A stretch of DNA of 28,234 bases from JBQCDV01 sp051960855. Lineage in GTDB: Bacteria; Actinomycetota; Actinomycetes; JAJZTN01. Location: positions 1 through 28,234 of the forward strand of contig JBQCDV010000228.1 in assembly GCA_051960855.1 (NCBI GenBank), written 5' to 3'. Numbering within the stretch: position 1 is the first letter of the stretch; every line of letters starts with the position of its first letter. Shown piece after piece: positions 14,992 to 21,896 of this stretch. Both the position numbers and the translations under genes were made by a program. The notes beneath the pieces were generated by a model. The model was not told where the DNA came from. It was given only the letters and a program-made list of their open reading frames with translations, and ran no database searches.

Positions 14992-15927
14992 CTAGCCACC
15001 GCTCGTGGGAGCGGGAGTCGTCGGCGAGGCGGACGGCTGCGGCGGTGTCGATGCCGGCGGTGCCGATGCCGGCGGTGCCGATGCCGGGGATGTCGATGCC
15101 GGCGGTGCCGAGGACCCAGCAGAGGTCGACGGCGGGGGGATGCTGGCAAACGTGTCGGGCCGTCCGATGCCCGACCACCGGTCGACCGGCCAGATGATGA
15201 CGAAGACGCGGCCGAGGACGTTGCCCACCGGCACCATGCCGTGGCGCGGGTCGTCGATGTGCGCCCGCGAGTCGCGGCTGACGCCCCGGTGGTCGCCCAT
15301 CACCCAGATGTAACCCTGCGGGACGGTGACATCGAACGGCGTGTCCGACGCCTGGTTGCCCGGATAGAGGTACGGCTCCTTCAGCGTCACGCCGTTCACC
15401 GTGAGCTGCCCCTGACGGGTGCAGCAGACGATGTGGTCGCCACCGACCCCGATCACCCGCTTGACCAGGTCGCCGACGGTGTCGTCGGGCAGGACCCCGA
15501 CCCCGACGAGGATGTCGTGGGCGACCTTGGCGACCCCGGTGCGGTGCGGCAGCTCGGAGGGGTCCAGCCAGCCGCCGGGGTCCTGGAAGACGACGACGTC
15601 GCCGCGCTGGATGTCGTGGAAGCGCGGTGTGAGCTTGCTGACCAGGATCCGGTCGTGGACCTTGAGCGTGTTCTCCATCGACTCCGATGGGACGAAGAAC
15701 GCCTGCACCAGGAAGGTCTTGATCAGGCTCGACAGCGCGAGGGAGAGCACGACCACAAGCACGACCTCGAGCACCGCCGAACGCCGCCCGCGGGGCTTGC
15801 CGTGCCTGCCTCCGCTACCGCTGGAGCGGGCGGGGGCACGCGTGGACCCGCTGCTGGTCGAGGTCTCCGCCGTGGCATCGACGTCCCCCGTCGTCTTGTC
15901 ACTCACGTCGGTCGGCTCCTCGCTCAC
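14992..15927 (-). CDS. lepB: type I signal peptidase (first)
   Basis: Membrane-anchored serine/lysine peptidase that removes signal peptides from exported proteins. The 311 residues have a Ser/Thr-rich cytoplasmic N-terminus (1-48), one transmembrane segment (about 51-70) and the catalytic Ser83 in VPSESMENTL. Then come box C, the Lys156 dyad member (GDLVKRVIGVGGD) and box E GDHRGVSRDSRAH. An unusual Ser/Pro/Ala-rich C-terminal tail (about 262-311) is built of PPASA-type repeats. The start is GTG at 15927, with a weak Shine-Dalgarno. It is the second of two paralogues in this transcription direction. Confidence 0.94.
   Translation of the reverse strand: MSEEPTDVSDKTTGDVDATAETSTSSGSTRAPARSSGSGGRHGKPRGRRSAVLEVVLVVVLSLALSSLIKTFLVQAFFVPSESMENTLKVHDRILVSKLTPRFHDIQRGDVVVFQDPGGWLDPSELPHRTGVAKVAHDILVGVGVLPDDTVGDLVKRVIGVGGDHIVCCTRQGQLTVNGVTLKEPYLYPGNQASDTPFDVTVPQGYIWVMGDHRGVSRDSRAHIDDPRHGMVPVGNVLGRVFVIIWPVDRWSGIGRPDTFASIPPPSTSAGSSAPPASTSPASAPPASAPPASTPPQPSASPTTPAPTSGG
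15050..15109 (-). repeat. four 15-bp tandem repeats in the lepB 3' end
   Basis: On the plus strand the unit GATGCCGGCGGTGCC occurs at 15050-15064, 15065-15079 and 15095-15109, with a diverged unit GATGCCGGGGATGTC at 15080-15094. They encode the Ala-Ser-Ala-Pro-Pro-like tail of the signal peptidase. Confidence 0.88.
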
Positions 15928-16009
15928 CCCGGAACGGTACGACGTCTGACCAGCGCCGTCGCACAGGCATCGCCGTGACAGCAGCGGATCGTGACGGAAT
16001 CGGCATGCG

Positions 16010-16636
16010 CTACTCCGCTCTGAGCGAGCCCGTCCACCGCGACGGCGGCCAGACGAGCGCCACGACGGGACCGATGACAGCGTCGTTCGGGACGAGTCCG
16101 CCGCCGGGGAGCCCGAGGTAGGCGCGCGAGTCCTGCGACCGGGATCGGTGGTCGCCCATCACCCACAGGTAGCCGGTCGGGACCTCGACGTCGAAGCGCA
16201 CGTTGGACGGCTCGTCCCCGGGCGCCAGGTAGGGCTCGGACAGTTCGTGCCCGTTGCGGACCAGCCGCCCGTCGGCGGCGCAGCAGCGGAGGCGGTCACC
16301 GCCGACCGCCATCACGCGCTTGACGAGGTCCTCGTCGCCGCTGCGCGCTCCGGGGGCAGGCGAGCCGAACGCCGCGCGTCGGTCGAGAACCACGACCTGC
16401 CCGCGCTCGGGCTGGTCTCCCCCGCTCCCCAGCAGGCGCACGAGGATGCGGTCTCCGGGCTGCAGGGTGGGCTCCATCGAGCCCGAAGGCACCAGGTAGA
16501 CGCGTGCCACCCAGACGTTCAACGCCCCCGGGATCAGGATCCCGAGGGCGAGAACGAGCACCACCAGCCGCAGCGAGCGGCGGACGCGTGCGCCGTGAGG
16601 GCGGACAGCTTCGCCGCCACCCCCGGTCCGGCTCAC
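16010..16636 (-). CDS. lepB: type I signal peptidase (second)
   Basis: Shorter paralogue of the downstream signal peptidase, 208 residues. It has a short basic N-terminus, a transmembrane segment (about 21-45), catalytic Ser53 (LVPSGSMEPTLQPGDRILV), Lys106 (EDLVKRVMAVGGD) and box E GDHRSRSQDSRAY. It ends soon after the catalytic domain with no second anchor. The GTG start shares GTGA with the rplS stop, so it is translationally coupled to the ribosomal protein gene. Streptomyces has a run of signal peptidase paralogues at the same place; here there are two. An 82-base gap separates it from the next lepB. Confidence 0.93.
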   Translation of the reverse strand: MSRTGGGGEAVRPHGARVRRSLRLVVLVLALGILIPGALNVWVARVYLVPSGSMEPTLQPGDRILVRLLGSGGDQPERGQVVVLDRRAAFGSPAPGARSGDEDLVKRVMAVGGDRLRCCAADGRLVRNGHELSEPYLAPGDEPSNVRFDVEVPTGYLWVMGDHRSRSQDSRAYLGLPGGGLVPNDAVIGPVVALVWPPSRWTGSLRAE

Positions 16637-16992
16637 TTGGAGGGAGCGGTCTCCCGCTTCTCCTTGATCTTGGCGGCCTTGCCGCGCAGGTCGCGCAGGT
16701 AGTAGAGCTTCGCGCGGCGGACGTCACCGCGCGTGACGACCTCGATCTTCTCGATGATCGGGGTGTGGAGCGGGAAGGTCCGCTCGACGCCGACGCCAAA
16801 GCTCACCTTGCGCACGGTGAAGGTCTCGCGGACCCCACCGCCCTGGCGGCGGATGACGACACCCTGGAAGACCTGGATACGGGAGCGGTTGCCCTCGACG
16901 ACGCGGACGTGGACCTTGAGGGTGTCACCGGGACGGAAGTCCGGGAGGTCGGTCCGCAGGCTGGCGGCGTCGACGGAGTCAAGCGTGAACAT
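16633..16992 (-). CDS. rplS: 50S ribosomal protein L19
   Basis: Large-subunit protein at the 30S-50S interface. The ATG at 16992 (119 residues) is preferred over the in-frame start at 17019, because MFTLDSVDAASLRTDLPDFR is the normal L19 beginning and a GAGGAAG Shine-Dalgarno precedes it. Typical blocks follow: FRPGDTLKVHVRVVEGNRSR, VFQGVVIRRQGGGV, ETFTVRKVSFGVGVERTFP, and RRAKLYYLRDLRGKAAKI. It overlaps the signal peptidase gene by GTGA. The 174-base gap from trmD suggests an additional promoter or leader. Confidence 0.96.
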   Translation of the reverse strand: MFTLDSVDAASLRTDLPDFRPGDTLKVHVRVVEGNRSRIQVFQGVVIRRQGGGVRETFTVRKVSFGVGVERTFPLHTPIIEKIEVVTRGDVRRAKLYYLRDLRGKAAKIKEKRETAPSK

Positions 16993-17166
16993 GGGCAGTC
17001 GCTTCCTCGCAGGTGCCACAGGTCACCCGCGTGCTCGGGCCCGACGGCACGGTGGCCGTCCGGCGGGATCCGCTGGAGTCAGAGGTCACGGCTGGTGCCG
17101 TGGGAGCCAGTCGCGCGCGATGCCCGGCTCCCCTGTGGCAGCGTCGGCGCACGCAACGGCGAGGGT
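16993..17166. other. gap between rplS and trmD
   Basis: 174 bases without a gene. A small perfect stem GACGGC / GCCGTC (17043-17048 with 17055-17060, 6-base loop) lies in the rplS leader. I see no confident promoter. The gap might hold an L19 leader element or a weak terminator after trmD. Confidence 0.4.
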
Positions 17167-17982
17167 TCAGTCTGCCACAGCAGCGGGACGCCTCACCAAT
17201 CGCCGCTGTCCGCCGTCCCCCTCGTCGACGATCCAGCCGCACTCGTCGAGCACGGCGAGGTCGGCGCGGTCGAGACTGCCGGGGTCCAAGCGCGCGACGA
17301 GGTCCGGGCGGCGGTGGCTCGTGCGCCGCAGCGCCTCGTCGCGACGCCACCGCGCCACGGCGCCGTGATGGCCGGACAACAGCACCGGGGGCACCGGGCG
17401 CCCGCGCCAGGACTCCGGCTTGGTGTAGACCGGGTACTCGAGAAGGCCGCCCGACGCGGCTGAGTGCGACTCCTCCACCAGGCTCTCGGCGTTGCCGACG
17501 ACGCCTGGCAGCAGCCGGCCGACCGCCTCGATGAGCGCGAGGGCAGCGACCTCTCCGCCGTTCAGGACGTAGTCGCCCAGGGAGAACTCCGCCACCTGCA
17601 CCCGTTCCGCCGCCTCGTCGAACACGCGCGCGTCGATGCCCTCGTACCGGCCACAGGCGACGACGAGCCTCGGGCGGCATGCGAGCTCTTCGACCCAGGA
17701 CTGGTGCAGCGGGCGGCCTGAGGGTGTCGGCACCAGCAGCAGGGGCGTCTCGCCGAGGGCGAAGACGTCGTCGAGGGCCTCGCCCCACGGCTCGGGCTTC
17801 ATCACCATGCCCGCTCCCCCGCCATAGGGGGTGTCGTCAACGGTGCGATGCCGGTCGTGCGTCCAGCTGCGCAGGTCGTGGACGGCGATGTCGAGCAGCC
17901 CCTGCTGTTGCGCCTTGCCGAGCAGTGAGAGCGACAGCGGCGCGAAGTAGTCAGGGAAGATCGTGATGACGTCGACGCGCAC
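17167..17982 (-). CDS. trmD: tRNA (guanine37-N1)-methyltransferase
   Basis: SAM-dependent SPOUT enzyme that makes m1G37 next to the anticodon and prevents +1 frameshifting. The 271 residues begin with MRVDVITIFPDYF. They contain DDTPYGGGAGMVMKPEP (49-65), the trefoil-knot motifs CGRYEGIDARV (110-120) and SLGDYVLNGGE (134-144), and LLEYPVYTKPESWRG. The segment aligning with E. coli TEDSF reads VEESH (about 169-173), so the catalytic Asp (169 in E. coli and H. influenzae) appears replaced by Glu. The start is GTG, sharing one base with the rimM stop (TAGTG). It belongs to the rpsP-KH-rimM-trmD block. Confidence 0.95.
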   Translation of the reverse strand: MRVDVITIFPDYFAPLSLSLLGKAQQQGLLDIAVHDLRSWTHDRHRTVDDTPYGGGAGMVMKPEPWGEALDDVFALGETPLLLVPTPSGRPLHQSWVEELACRPRLVVACGRYEGIDARVFDEAAERVQVAEFSLGDYVLNGGEVAALALIEAVGRLLPGVVGNAESLVEESHSAASGGLLEYPVYTKPESWRGRPVPPVLLSGHHGAVARWRRDEALRRTSHRRPDLVARLDPGSLDRADLAVLDECGWIVDEGDGGQRRLVRRPAAVAD

Positions 17983-18539
17983 TACGCCTCCGGCTCGCCC
18001 TGATCGGCGGCATCGTCATCGCTGAGCTCCAGCAGCCCCTCTGGCAGGTCGAGCACCACCCGGCCCCCGGCCAGGTCAACCTCCGGGACCAGGGCCGCCA
18101 CGAACGGCACCAGGCTCTCCCGGCCGTGGGGCAGGGCGAGCACGAGCAGGTCTTGCGCACCCCCATGCTGCACGCGGTCGACCACGCCCACCGGCTGCCC
18201 CTGCACGGTCACCGCGGCCAGCCCGACGAGCTGGTGGTCGTAGAACTCCTCGGGGTCAGCGGGCCGCTCCCTGTCGTCGACCTGCGCGACGAGGACAGCG
18301 CCTCGCAGCCGCTCCGCGCCGTCGCGGTCGGTAACGTCGGCGAAGCCGAGCACGGTGCGTCCGGAGACCAGCCGCATCGAGGTCAGTGTGAGCGGGCCCA
18401 GGCTCGGCGGCTCGGTGCGCAGCACGGCCCCGGGGCGCAGCCGCACCTCCGGCTCATCGGTCAGGGGCTCGGCGAGCAGTTCTCCCCGGACCCCGTGCGG
18501 TCGTCCGAGCCGGGCCACGCGCACGTCTACTTCCGCCAT
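17982..18539 (-). CDS. rimM: 16S rRNA processing protein RimM
   Basis: Assembly factor that binds S19 and the 30S head during small-subunit maturation. The 185 residues have the N-terminal RimM domain (VARLGRPHGVRGELLAEPLT, about 8-27) and the C-terminal PRC-barrel (about 95-175: EFYDHQLVGLAAVTVQGQPV, then LLVLALPHGRESLVPFVAA). It ends with an acidic tail. The ATG at 18539 is the first in frame. It is coupled to trmD by a one-base overlap, and separated from the KH gene by a 99-base gap that holds a strong hairpin. Confidence 0.95.
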   Translation of the reverse strand: MAEVDVRVARLGRPHGVRGELLAEPLTDEPEVRLRPGAVLRTEPPSLGPLTLTSMRLVSGRTVLGFADVTDRDGAERLRGAVLVAQVDDRERPADPEEFYDHQLVGLAAVTVQGQPVGVVDRVQHGGAQDLLVLALPHGRESLVPFVAALVPEVDLAGGRVVLDLPEGLLELSDDDAADQGEPEA

Positions 18540-18580
18540 CGCCCCTCCGTGTCGGTCCTGCCTGCTGCGAGAACGCCACA

Positions 18581-18607
18581 GGGCCGCCCCACCTGGTGGG
18601 ACGGCCC
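18581..18607 (-). terminator. 13-bp hairpin between the KH gene and rimM
   Basis: GGGCCGCCCCACC (18581-18593) and GGTGGGACGGCCC (18595-18607) are inverse complements with a single mismatch, around a very short loop. There is no T-run. It lies 31 bases after the KH-gene stop and 42 bases before the rimM start. It could be a partial terminator, an attenuator that lowers rimM-trmD expression relative to rpsP, or a processing or stability element. Confidence 0.6.
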
Positions 18608-18638
18608 CGCGTAGCGCTGTCTGGTGCTGGCCCGCGGG

Positions 18639-18881
18639 TCAGCGGACCTCATCGACGTCGAGGAAGTCGATCCGGATGCCGCGGCCGCGCGTGAGCGCGC
18701 CCACGACGGTGCGCAGGGCCCGCGCGGTGCGACCGCCACGGCCGATGACCTTGCCGAGGTCGTCGGGGTGCACCCGCACCTCGAGGACCTGCCCGCGGCG
18801 AAGCTGCCGGTCGCGCACCCGCACGTCCTCGGGGTGCTCGACGATGCCCTTGACGAGGTGCTCGAGAGCCTCCTCGAGCAT
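18639..18881 (-). CDS. khpA: KH-domain RNA-binding protein (KhpA-like)
   Basis: Small 80-residue protein consisting of one type II KH domain; homologues (YlqC/KhpA) bind RNA and work with KhpB in cell-size and division control in Gram-positives. The GxxG loop is IGRGG (46-50) within DLGKVIGRGGRTARALRTVV. The N-terminal MLEEALEHLVKGIVEHPEDV is typical of the family. It starts 2 bases after rpsP stop, so it is cotranslated with S16, as in most actinobacteria. A hairpin follows it. Confidence 0.93.
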   Translation of the reverse strand: MLEEALEHLVKGIVEHPEDVRVRDRQLRRGQVLEVRVHPDDLGKVIGRGGRTARALRTVVGALTRGRGIRIDFLDVDEVR

Positions 18882-18883
18882 CG

Positions 18884-19363
18884 TCAGCTCTCGGTGGTGG
18901 TCGCGGCCTCGTCGGCCGGCGCCGCCTCGGTGGCCTCAGCCGCGACGGGGGCAGCCTCGGTCGGCGCCGCGGCCTTCTCGGCGCGCTTCTTCGGAGTGGT
19001 CGCCGAGGTCGACGGCTCGTCGTGCGTCTCCTTGGCGGCAGCCTCGAAGATCGCCTTCTTGTCAGCCTTCGGCGCAGCGGTCTTGAGGGTGCCCTCGGCG
19101 CCCGGCTCGCCCTTGAACTTCTGCCAGTCGCCGGTCACCTTGAGGATGGCCTTGACAGGCTCGGTCGGCTGCGCGCCGACTCCGAGCCAGTACTGGGCCC
19201 GCTCGGAGTCGACCTGGATGAACGACGGCTCTTCGGTGGGGTGGTACTTGCCGATCTCCTCGATCGCGCGCCCGTCGCGCTTGGTGCGGGCGTCGGCGAC
19301 GACGATGCGGTAGTACGGCGCACGGATCTTGCCCATGCGAAGAAGCTTGATCTTGACGGCCAC
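18884..19363 (-). CDS. rpsP: 30S ribosomal protein S16
   Basis: Small-subunit protein needed for 30S assembly. It starts at GTG 19363 (159 residues), since the protein from there reads MAVKIKLLRMGKIRAPYYRI, the universal S16 start, whereas the open frame upstream has no similarity to anything. GKYHPTEEPSFIQVDSERAQ and YWLGVGAQPTEPVKAILK complete the core by about residue 80. The remainder is an Ala/Glu/Lys-rich tail (about 95-159), much longer than in E. coli S16 (82 residues) but common in actinobacteria. The possible Shine-Dalgarno GGAG is rather far (about 12 bases). It is first in the rpsP-khpA-rimM-trmD block. Confidence 0.96.
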   Translation of the reverse strand: MAVKIKLLRMGKIRAPYYRIVVADARTKRDGRAIEEIGKYHPTEEPSFIQVDSERAQYWLGVGAQPTEPVKAILKVTGDWQKFKGEPGAEGTLKTAAPKADKKAIFEAAAKETHDEPSTSATTPKKRAEKAAAPTEAAPVAAEATEAAPADEAATTTES

Positions 19364-19532
19364 GGGTGGTCGTGTCTCCTGTGTCTGCTGAGGGTGAGCG
19401 TCGCGGCTGTCGCGTGGGGGTGCGCAGCCTGATGCTCGTGGACACGGCGAGCGCGGGTGAGAGGGGCCGCACGCACACCGGTACAGCCCCCAGTCTGCCA
19501 GATCGCGTCCGATCCTCCGAACGCCAGAGGAC
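19364..19532 (-). promoter_or_regulatory. rpsP upstream region with possible promoter
   Basis: 169 bases between the acetyltransferase/kinase gene and rpsP. On the minus strand TTCGGA followed after 18 bases by CAGACT (about 19524 to 19494) is a weak promoter-like pair just after the preceding gene. It would give a leader of more than 100 bases. No terminator hairpin for the upstream gene is clear. A promoter for the ribosomal block is expected here on biological grounds; the exact boxes are uncertain. Confidence 0.35.
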
Positions 19533-20732
19533 TCACCCGCGGTCGGGCTGCGCCCCGTGCCAGAGTGCGCGCAGCTGCAAGGCGGCCCGAACGACGTCGC
19601 GACGGCCGGTCGCCGTCGCCGTCGGCAGCTCCACGGTGGGGCCGAGCCCCAGCGGGCCGGCCACGCCCAGTTCGCGCTGCCACCAGTCGCGGTCGAGCAG
19701 CTCGGGCCGGGCCGCGGTCGCGTGGACCTCGTGCCGCTGTGACGTCGCTGCCCGAGCGACGAACCGCTCGTAGGCCACCTCCCATGGCACCTGACACCAC
19801 AGCTCCGGCACCAGGCGAGGGTCGTGCCCGGCACGGCGCAGCCCCCGCTCGGCCAGTTCGCGGTCGCGGCGGTCCCACCAGAAGCTCTCGACGACCGCGC
19901 CCTCGGGCTGGACGGCCAGCAGGTCCCACAGCAGCTCCGACGCCAGCTCCCCGACGCCGAGCTGGCCCCCGAGTCCGCCCCCGAGCCGGCCCCCGAGTCC
20001 GTCCCAGAGCTGCCGCGGCAGTTGGGCAGCGAGGGACTCCTTGATGACATCCTTCGCCAGCAGCGGCAGCCCGAGCTCGGCGGCGAGCTGGCCGGCCACG
20101 CTCGTCTTGCCCGCACCGGGCAGCCCGTTGACCAGGACCACGCGCGGCGACAGCGCGGGCGGCTCATAGGGGAGGCCCGGCCAGCTCTCGGTGGTGACCG
20201 CGTATCGGTCGTGGTCGCGCCACGACTCCTCCCCGGGTCGCCCGAGCCACAGCATCCGCGGGGTGCGCCCCTCCAGCTGGAAGCCCAACCGACGCAGCAG
20301 TCCAGCGGAGGCGGTGTTGCCGGGCTGCACGACCGCCTCGAGCCGGTGCAGGCCGAGTCCGTCGGGCAGTGGCGCGAAGGCGAAGTCGATGATCAGCGAG
20401 AGCGCCTCCGCCAGACGTCCGGTGCCCGCATAGGGGTCGTAGGAGTCGTAGCCCAACGACCCGGACCGGAACCGGCCGGGCACGATGTTGGACAGGTTGA
20501 CCTTGGCGGCGAGCTCGCCGGTCTCCCGGTCGAAGGCGAGGAAGCTCCACCACCAGCTGCCCTGGCCGGCGACCATGCTCGGCACGGCATCCGGCTCCAC
20601 GGGGTTCCACTCGCCGATGCGTGCGGCCGACCGGAGCACGGCGGCTCGGTAGGCGCCAGCGTCGTTCGGGTCGACGCGTCGGACGACGACGCGGTCGCCG
20701 ACCAGCTCGACCTGCCGCAGCGGGGCTGTCAC
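19533..20732 (-). CDS. GNAT acetyltransferase fused to P-loop (AAA_33-like) kinase
   Basis: Two-domain protein of 399 residues, start GTG at 20732. Residues 1-185 are a RimJ/RimL-type GNAT acetyltransferase: VVVRRVDPNDAGAYRAAV, then GELAAKVNLSNIVPGRFRSG, GRLAEALSLIIDFAF, and LHRLEAVVQPGNTASAGLLR followed by LGFQLEGR (the acetyl-CoA and alpha-helix 4 region). Residues 196-399 form a small P-loop kinase domain: VVLVNGLPGAGKTSVAGQLA with Walker A GLPGAGKT (203-210), then KDVIKESL, ESFWWDRRD, and a C-terminal lid region. A Gly/Leu repeat (about 244-259) is encoded by 12-bp DNA units. The order suggests acetylation and phosphorylation of a small molecule or a bifunctional antibiotic-modifying-like enzyme, but the substrate is unknown. 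It is coupled by GTGA to the amidohydrolase. Confidence 0.85.
   Translation of the reverse strand: MTAPLRQVELVGDRVVVRRVDPNDAGAYRAAVLRSAARIGEWNPVEPDAVPSMVAGQGSWWWSFLAFDRETGELAAKVNLSNIVPGRFRSGSLGYDSYDPYAGTGRLAEALSLIIDFAFAPLPDGLGLHRLEAVVQPGNTASAGLLRRLGFQLEGRTPRMLWLGRPGEESWRDHDRYAVTTESWPGLPYEPPALSPRVVLVNGLPGAGKTSVAGQLAAELGLPLLAKDVIKESLAAQLPRQLWDGLGGRLGGGLGGQLGVGELASELLWDLLAVQPEGAVVESFWWDRRDRELAERGLRRAGHDPRLVPELWCQVPWEVAYERFVARAATSQRHEVHATAARPELLDRDWWQRELGVAGPLGLGPTVELPTATATGRRDVVRAALQLRALWHGAQPDRG
19967..20002 (-). repeat. three 12-bp in-frame tandem repeats
   Basis: On the plus strand CCCCGAGTCCGC, CCCCGAGCCGGC and CCCCGAGTCCGT follow each other. They encode Gly-Gly-x-Leu repeats inside the kinase half of the fusion protein, between Walker A and the next conserved block. 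Confidence 0.75.
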
Positions 20733-21886
20733 GAGCCGCTGGCGCGGCGAGCGACCTGCCCGGCCACCAGCCGGCCGCGTAGCACGACCGCGACGGGGTG
20801 GGCGAGGGCGGTGACGTCCTGCCGCGGGTCCGCCGGCAGCACAACGAGGTCCGCCGGCACCCCCGGCTCGAGCCGGTCCGGCTGCCCCAGCCAGGTCCGG
20901 GCGTTCCACGACGCCGCTGCGACCGCGTCGGCGGGTGCCATGCCGAAGCCGGTCATCGCCGCGACCTCCTGGGCGAGGATGCCGTGCGCCAGCGCTCCGC
21001 CGGCATCGGTCCCGGCATAGATGGGGACGCCCGCCTCGTAGGCCTGCCGCAGCGTGTCGTCGACCCGCTCGGACAGCCTGCGCATCCGTGCGGCGTAGAC
21101 GGGGAAGCGCTCCTCCCCTGCGCGCGCGTACTCCTCGAAACTGCCCATCTGCACGCGGGTCGGCACGAGCGCGACCTGTCGTAGCGCCATCTCGTCGATG
21201 AGCTCGGGGGTCAGGCCGGGACCGTGCTCGAGGCAGTCGATCCCGGCGGCCAGCAGGTCGGGCAGCGCCTCGGTCGAGAAGACGTGCGCCGTGACGCGCG
21301 CGCCGAGCTCGTGCGCGCGCGCGATCGCGGGCCGCAGCGCCTCGACCGGCCACAGGGGGGTGAGATCGCCGGCGTCGCGGTCGATCCAGTCGCCGACCAA
21401 CTTCACCCACCCGTCACCGCGACGCGCCTGGACGTCAACGGCGTCCACCAGCTCGTCGGGCTCGATCTCCACGGCGTAGTTGCGGATGTAGCGCTTGCTG
21501 CGGGCGATGTGGCGTCCCGCGCGCAGGATCTTCGGCAGGTCCTCGCGGTCGTCGATCCACCGCGTGTCGGCCGCGGACCCGGCGTCGCGCACCAGCAGGG
21601 TGCCCGCGTCGCGGTCGGTCAGGGCCTGCTGCTCCTGGACCTCTCGCGGAACGGCGCCGTGGTGGTCGAGGCCGATGTGACAGTGCGCGTCGACGAGCCC
21701 CGGCAGGATCCAGCCCTCGGTGACGACCGTGTCGGCGCCGGCGACTGGACCGTCGACCAGCAGGCCGTCGGCGACCCACAGATCGCGCTGCTCGCCCTCG
21801 GGCAGAACGACGCCGCGCAGGTGCAGCGCGGGACTCGTGGAAGCGTCCGTCGCGGGTTTCGTCCTGGGGCTTCCTGGGCTCGTCAC
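20729..21886 (-). CDS. amidohydrolase family protein (imidazolonepropionase-like)
   Basis: Metal-dependent hydrolase of the amidohydrolase superfamily, 385 residues from GTG 21886, which lies 10 bases after the ffh stop; the open frame upstream is antisense-like shadow inside ffh. The beta-sandwich and TIM-barrel layout is normal: WILPGLVDAHCHIGLD (His68-x-His70), WVKLVGDW (Lys162, the usual carboxylated bridging Lys), VTAHVF (His201), CLEHGPGL (His221) and the metal Asp294 (YAGTDAGGALAHG). The C-terminal GVPADLVVLPADP is typical. No signal peptide, so it is cytoplasmic. The family includes imidazolonepropionase and prolidase-like enzymes; the substrate cannot be named. It is coupled by GTGA to the GNAT-kinase fusion, which suggests one pathway. 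Confidence 0.88.
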   Translation of the reverse strand: MTSPGSPRTKPATDASTSPALHLRGVVLPEGEQRDLWVADGLLVDGPVAGADTVVTEGWILPGLVDAHCHIGLDHHGAVPREVQEQQALTDRDAGTLLVRDAGSAADTRWIDDREDLPKILRAGRHIARSKRYIRNYAVEIEPDELVDAVDVQARRGDGWVKLVGDWIDRDAGDLTPLWPVEALRPAIARAHELGARVTAHVFSTEALPDLLAAGIDCLEHGPGLTPELIDEMALRQVALVPTRVQMGSFEEYARAGEERFPVYAARMRRLSERVDDTLRQAYEAGVPIYAGTDAGGALAHGILAQEVAAMTGFGMAPADAVAAASWNARTWLGQPDRLEPGVPADLVVLPADPRQDVTALAHPVAVVLRGRLVAGQVARRASGS

Positions 21887-21896
21887 GCGCCTGACG

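Noticed and set aside
15050..15109. CRISPR-like array
   Set aside because: The 15-bp units are directly adjacent with no spacers and encode a periodic protein tail, so this is a tandem repeat.
14988..15149. Arg/His-rich N-terminal extension of the NUDIX protein
   Set aside because: It is the lepB tandem repeat read in a different frame; the NUDIX domain is complete from 14987.
19364..20167. N-terminal extension of rpsP
   Set aside because: It runs through the kinase gene in another frame; S16 begins at GTG 19363.
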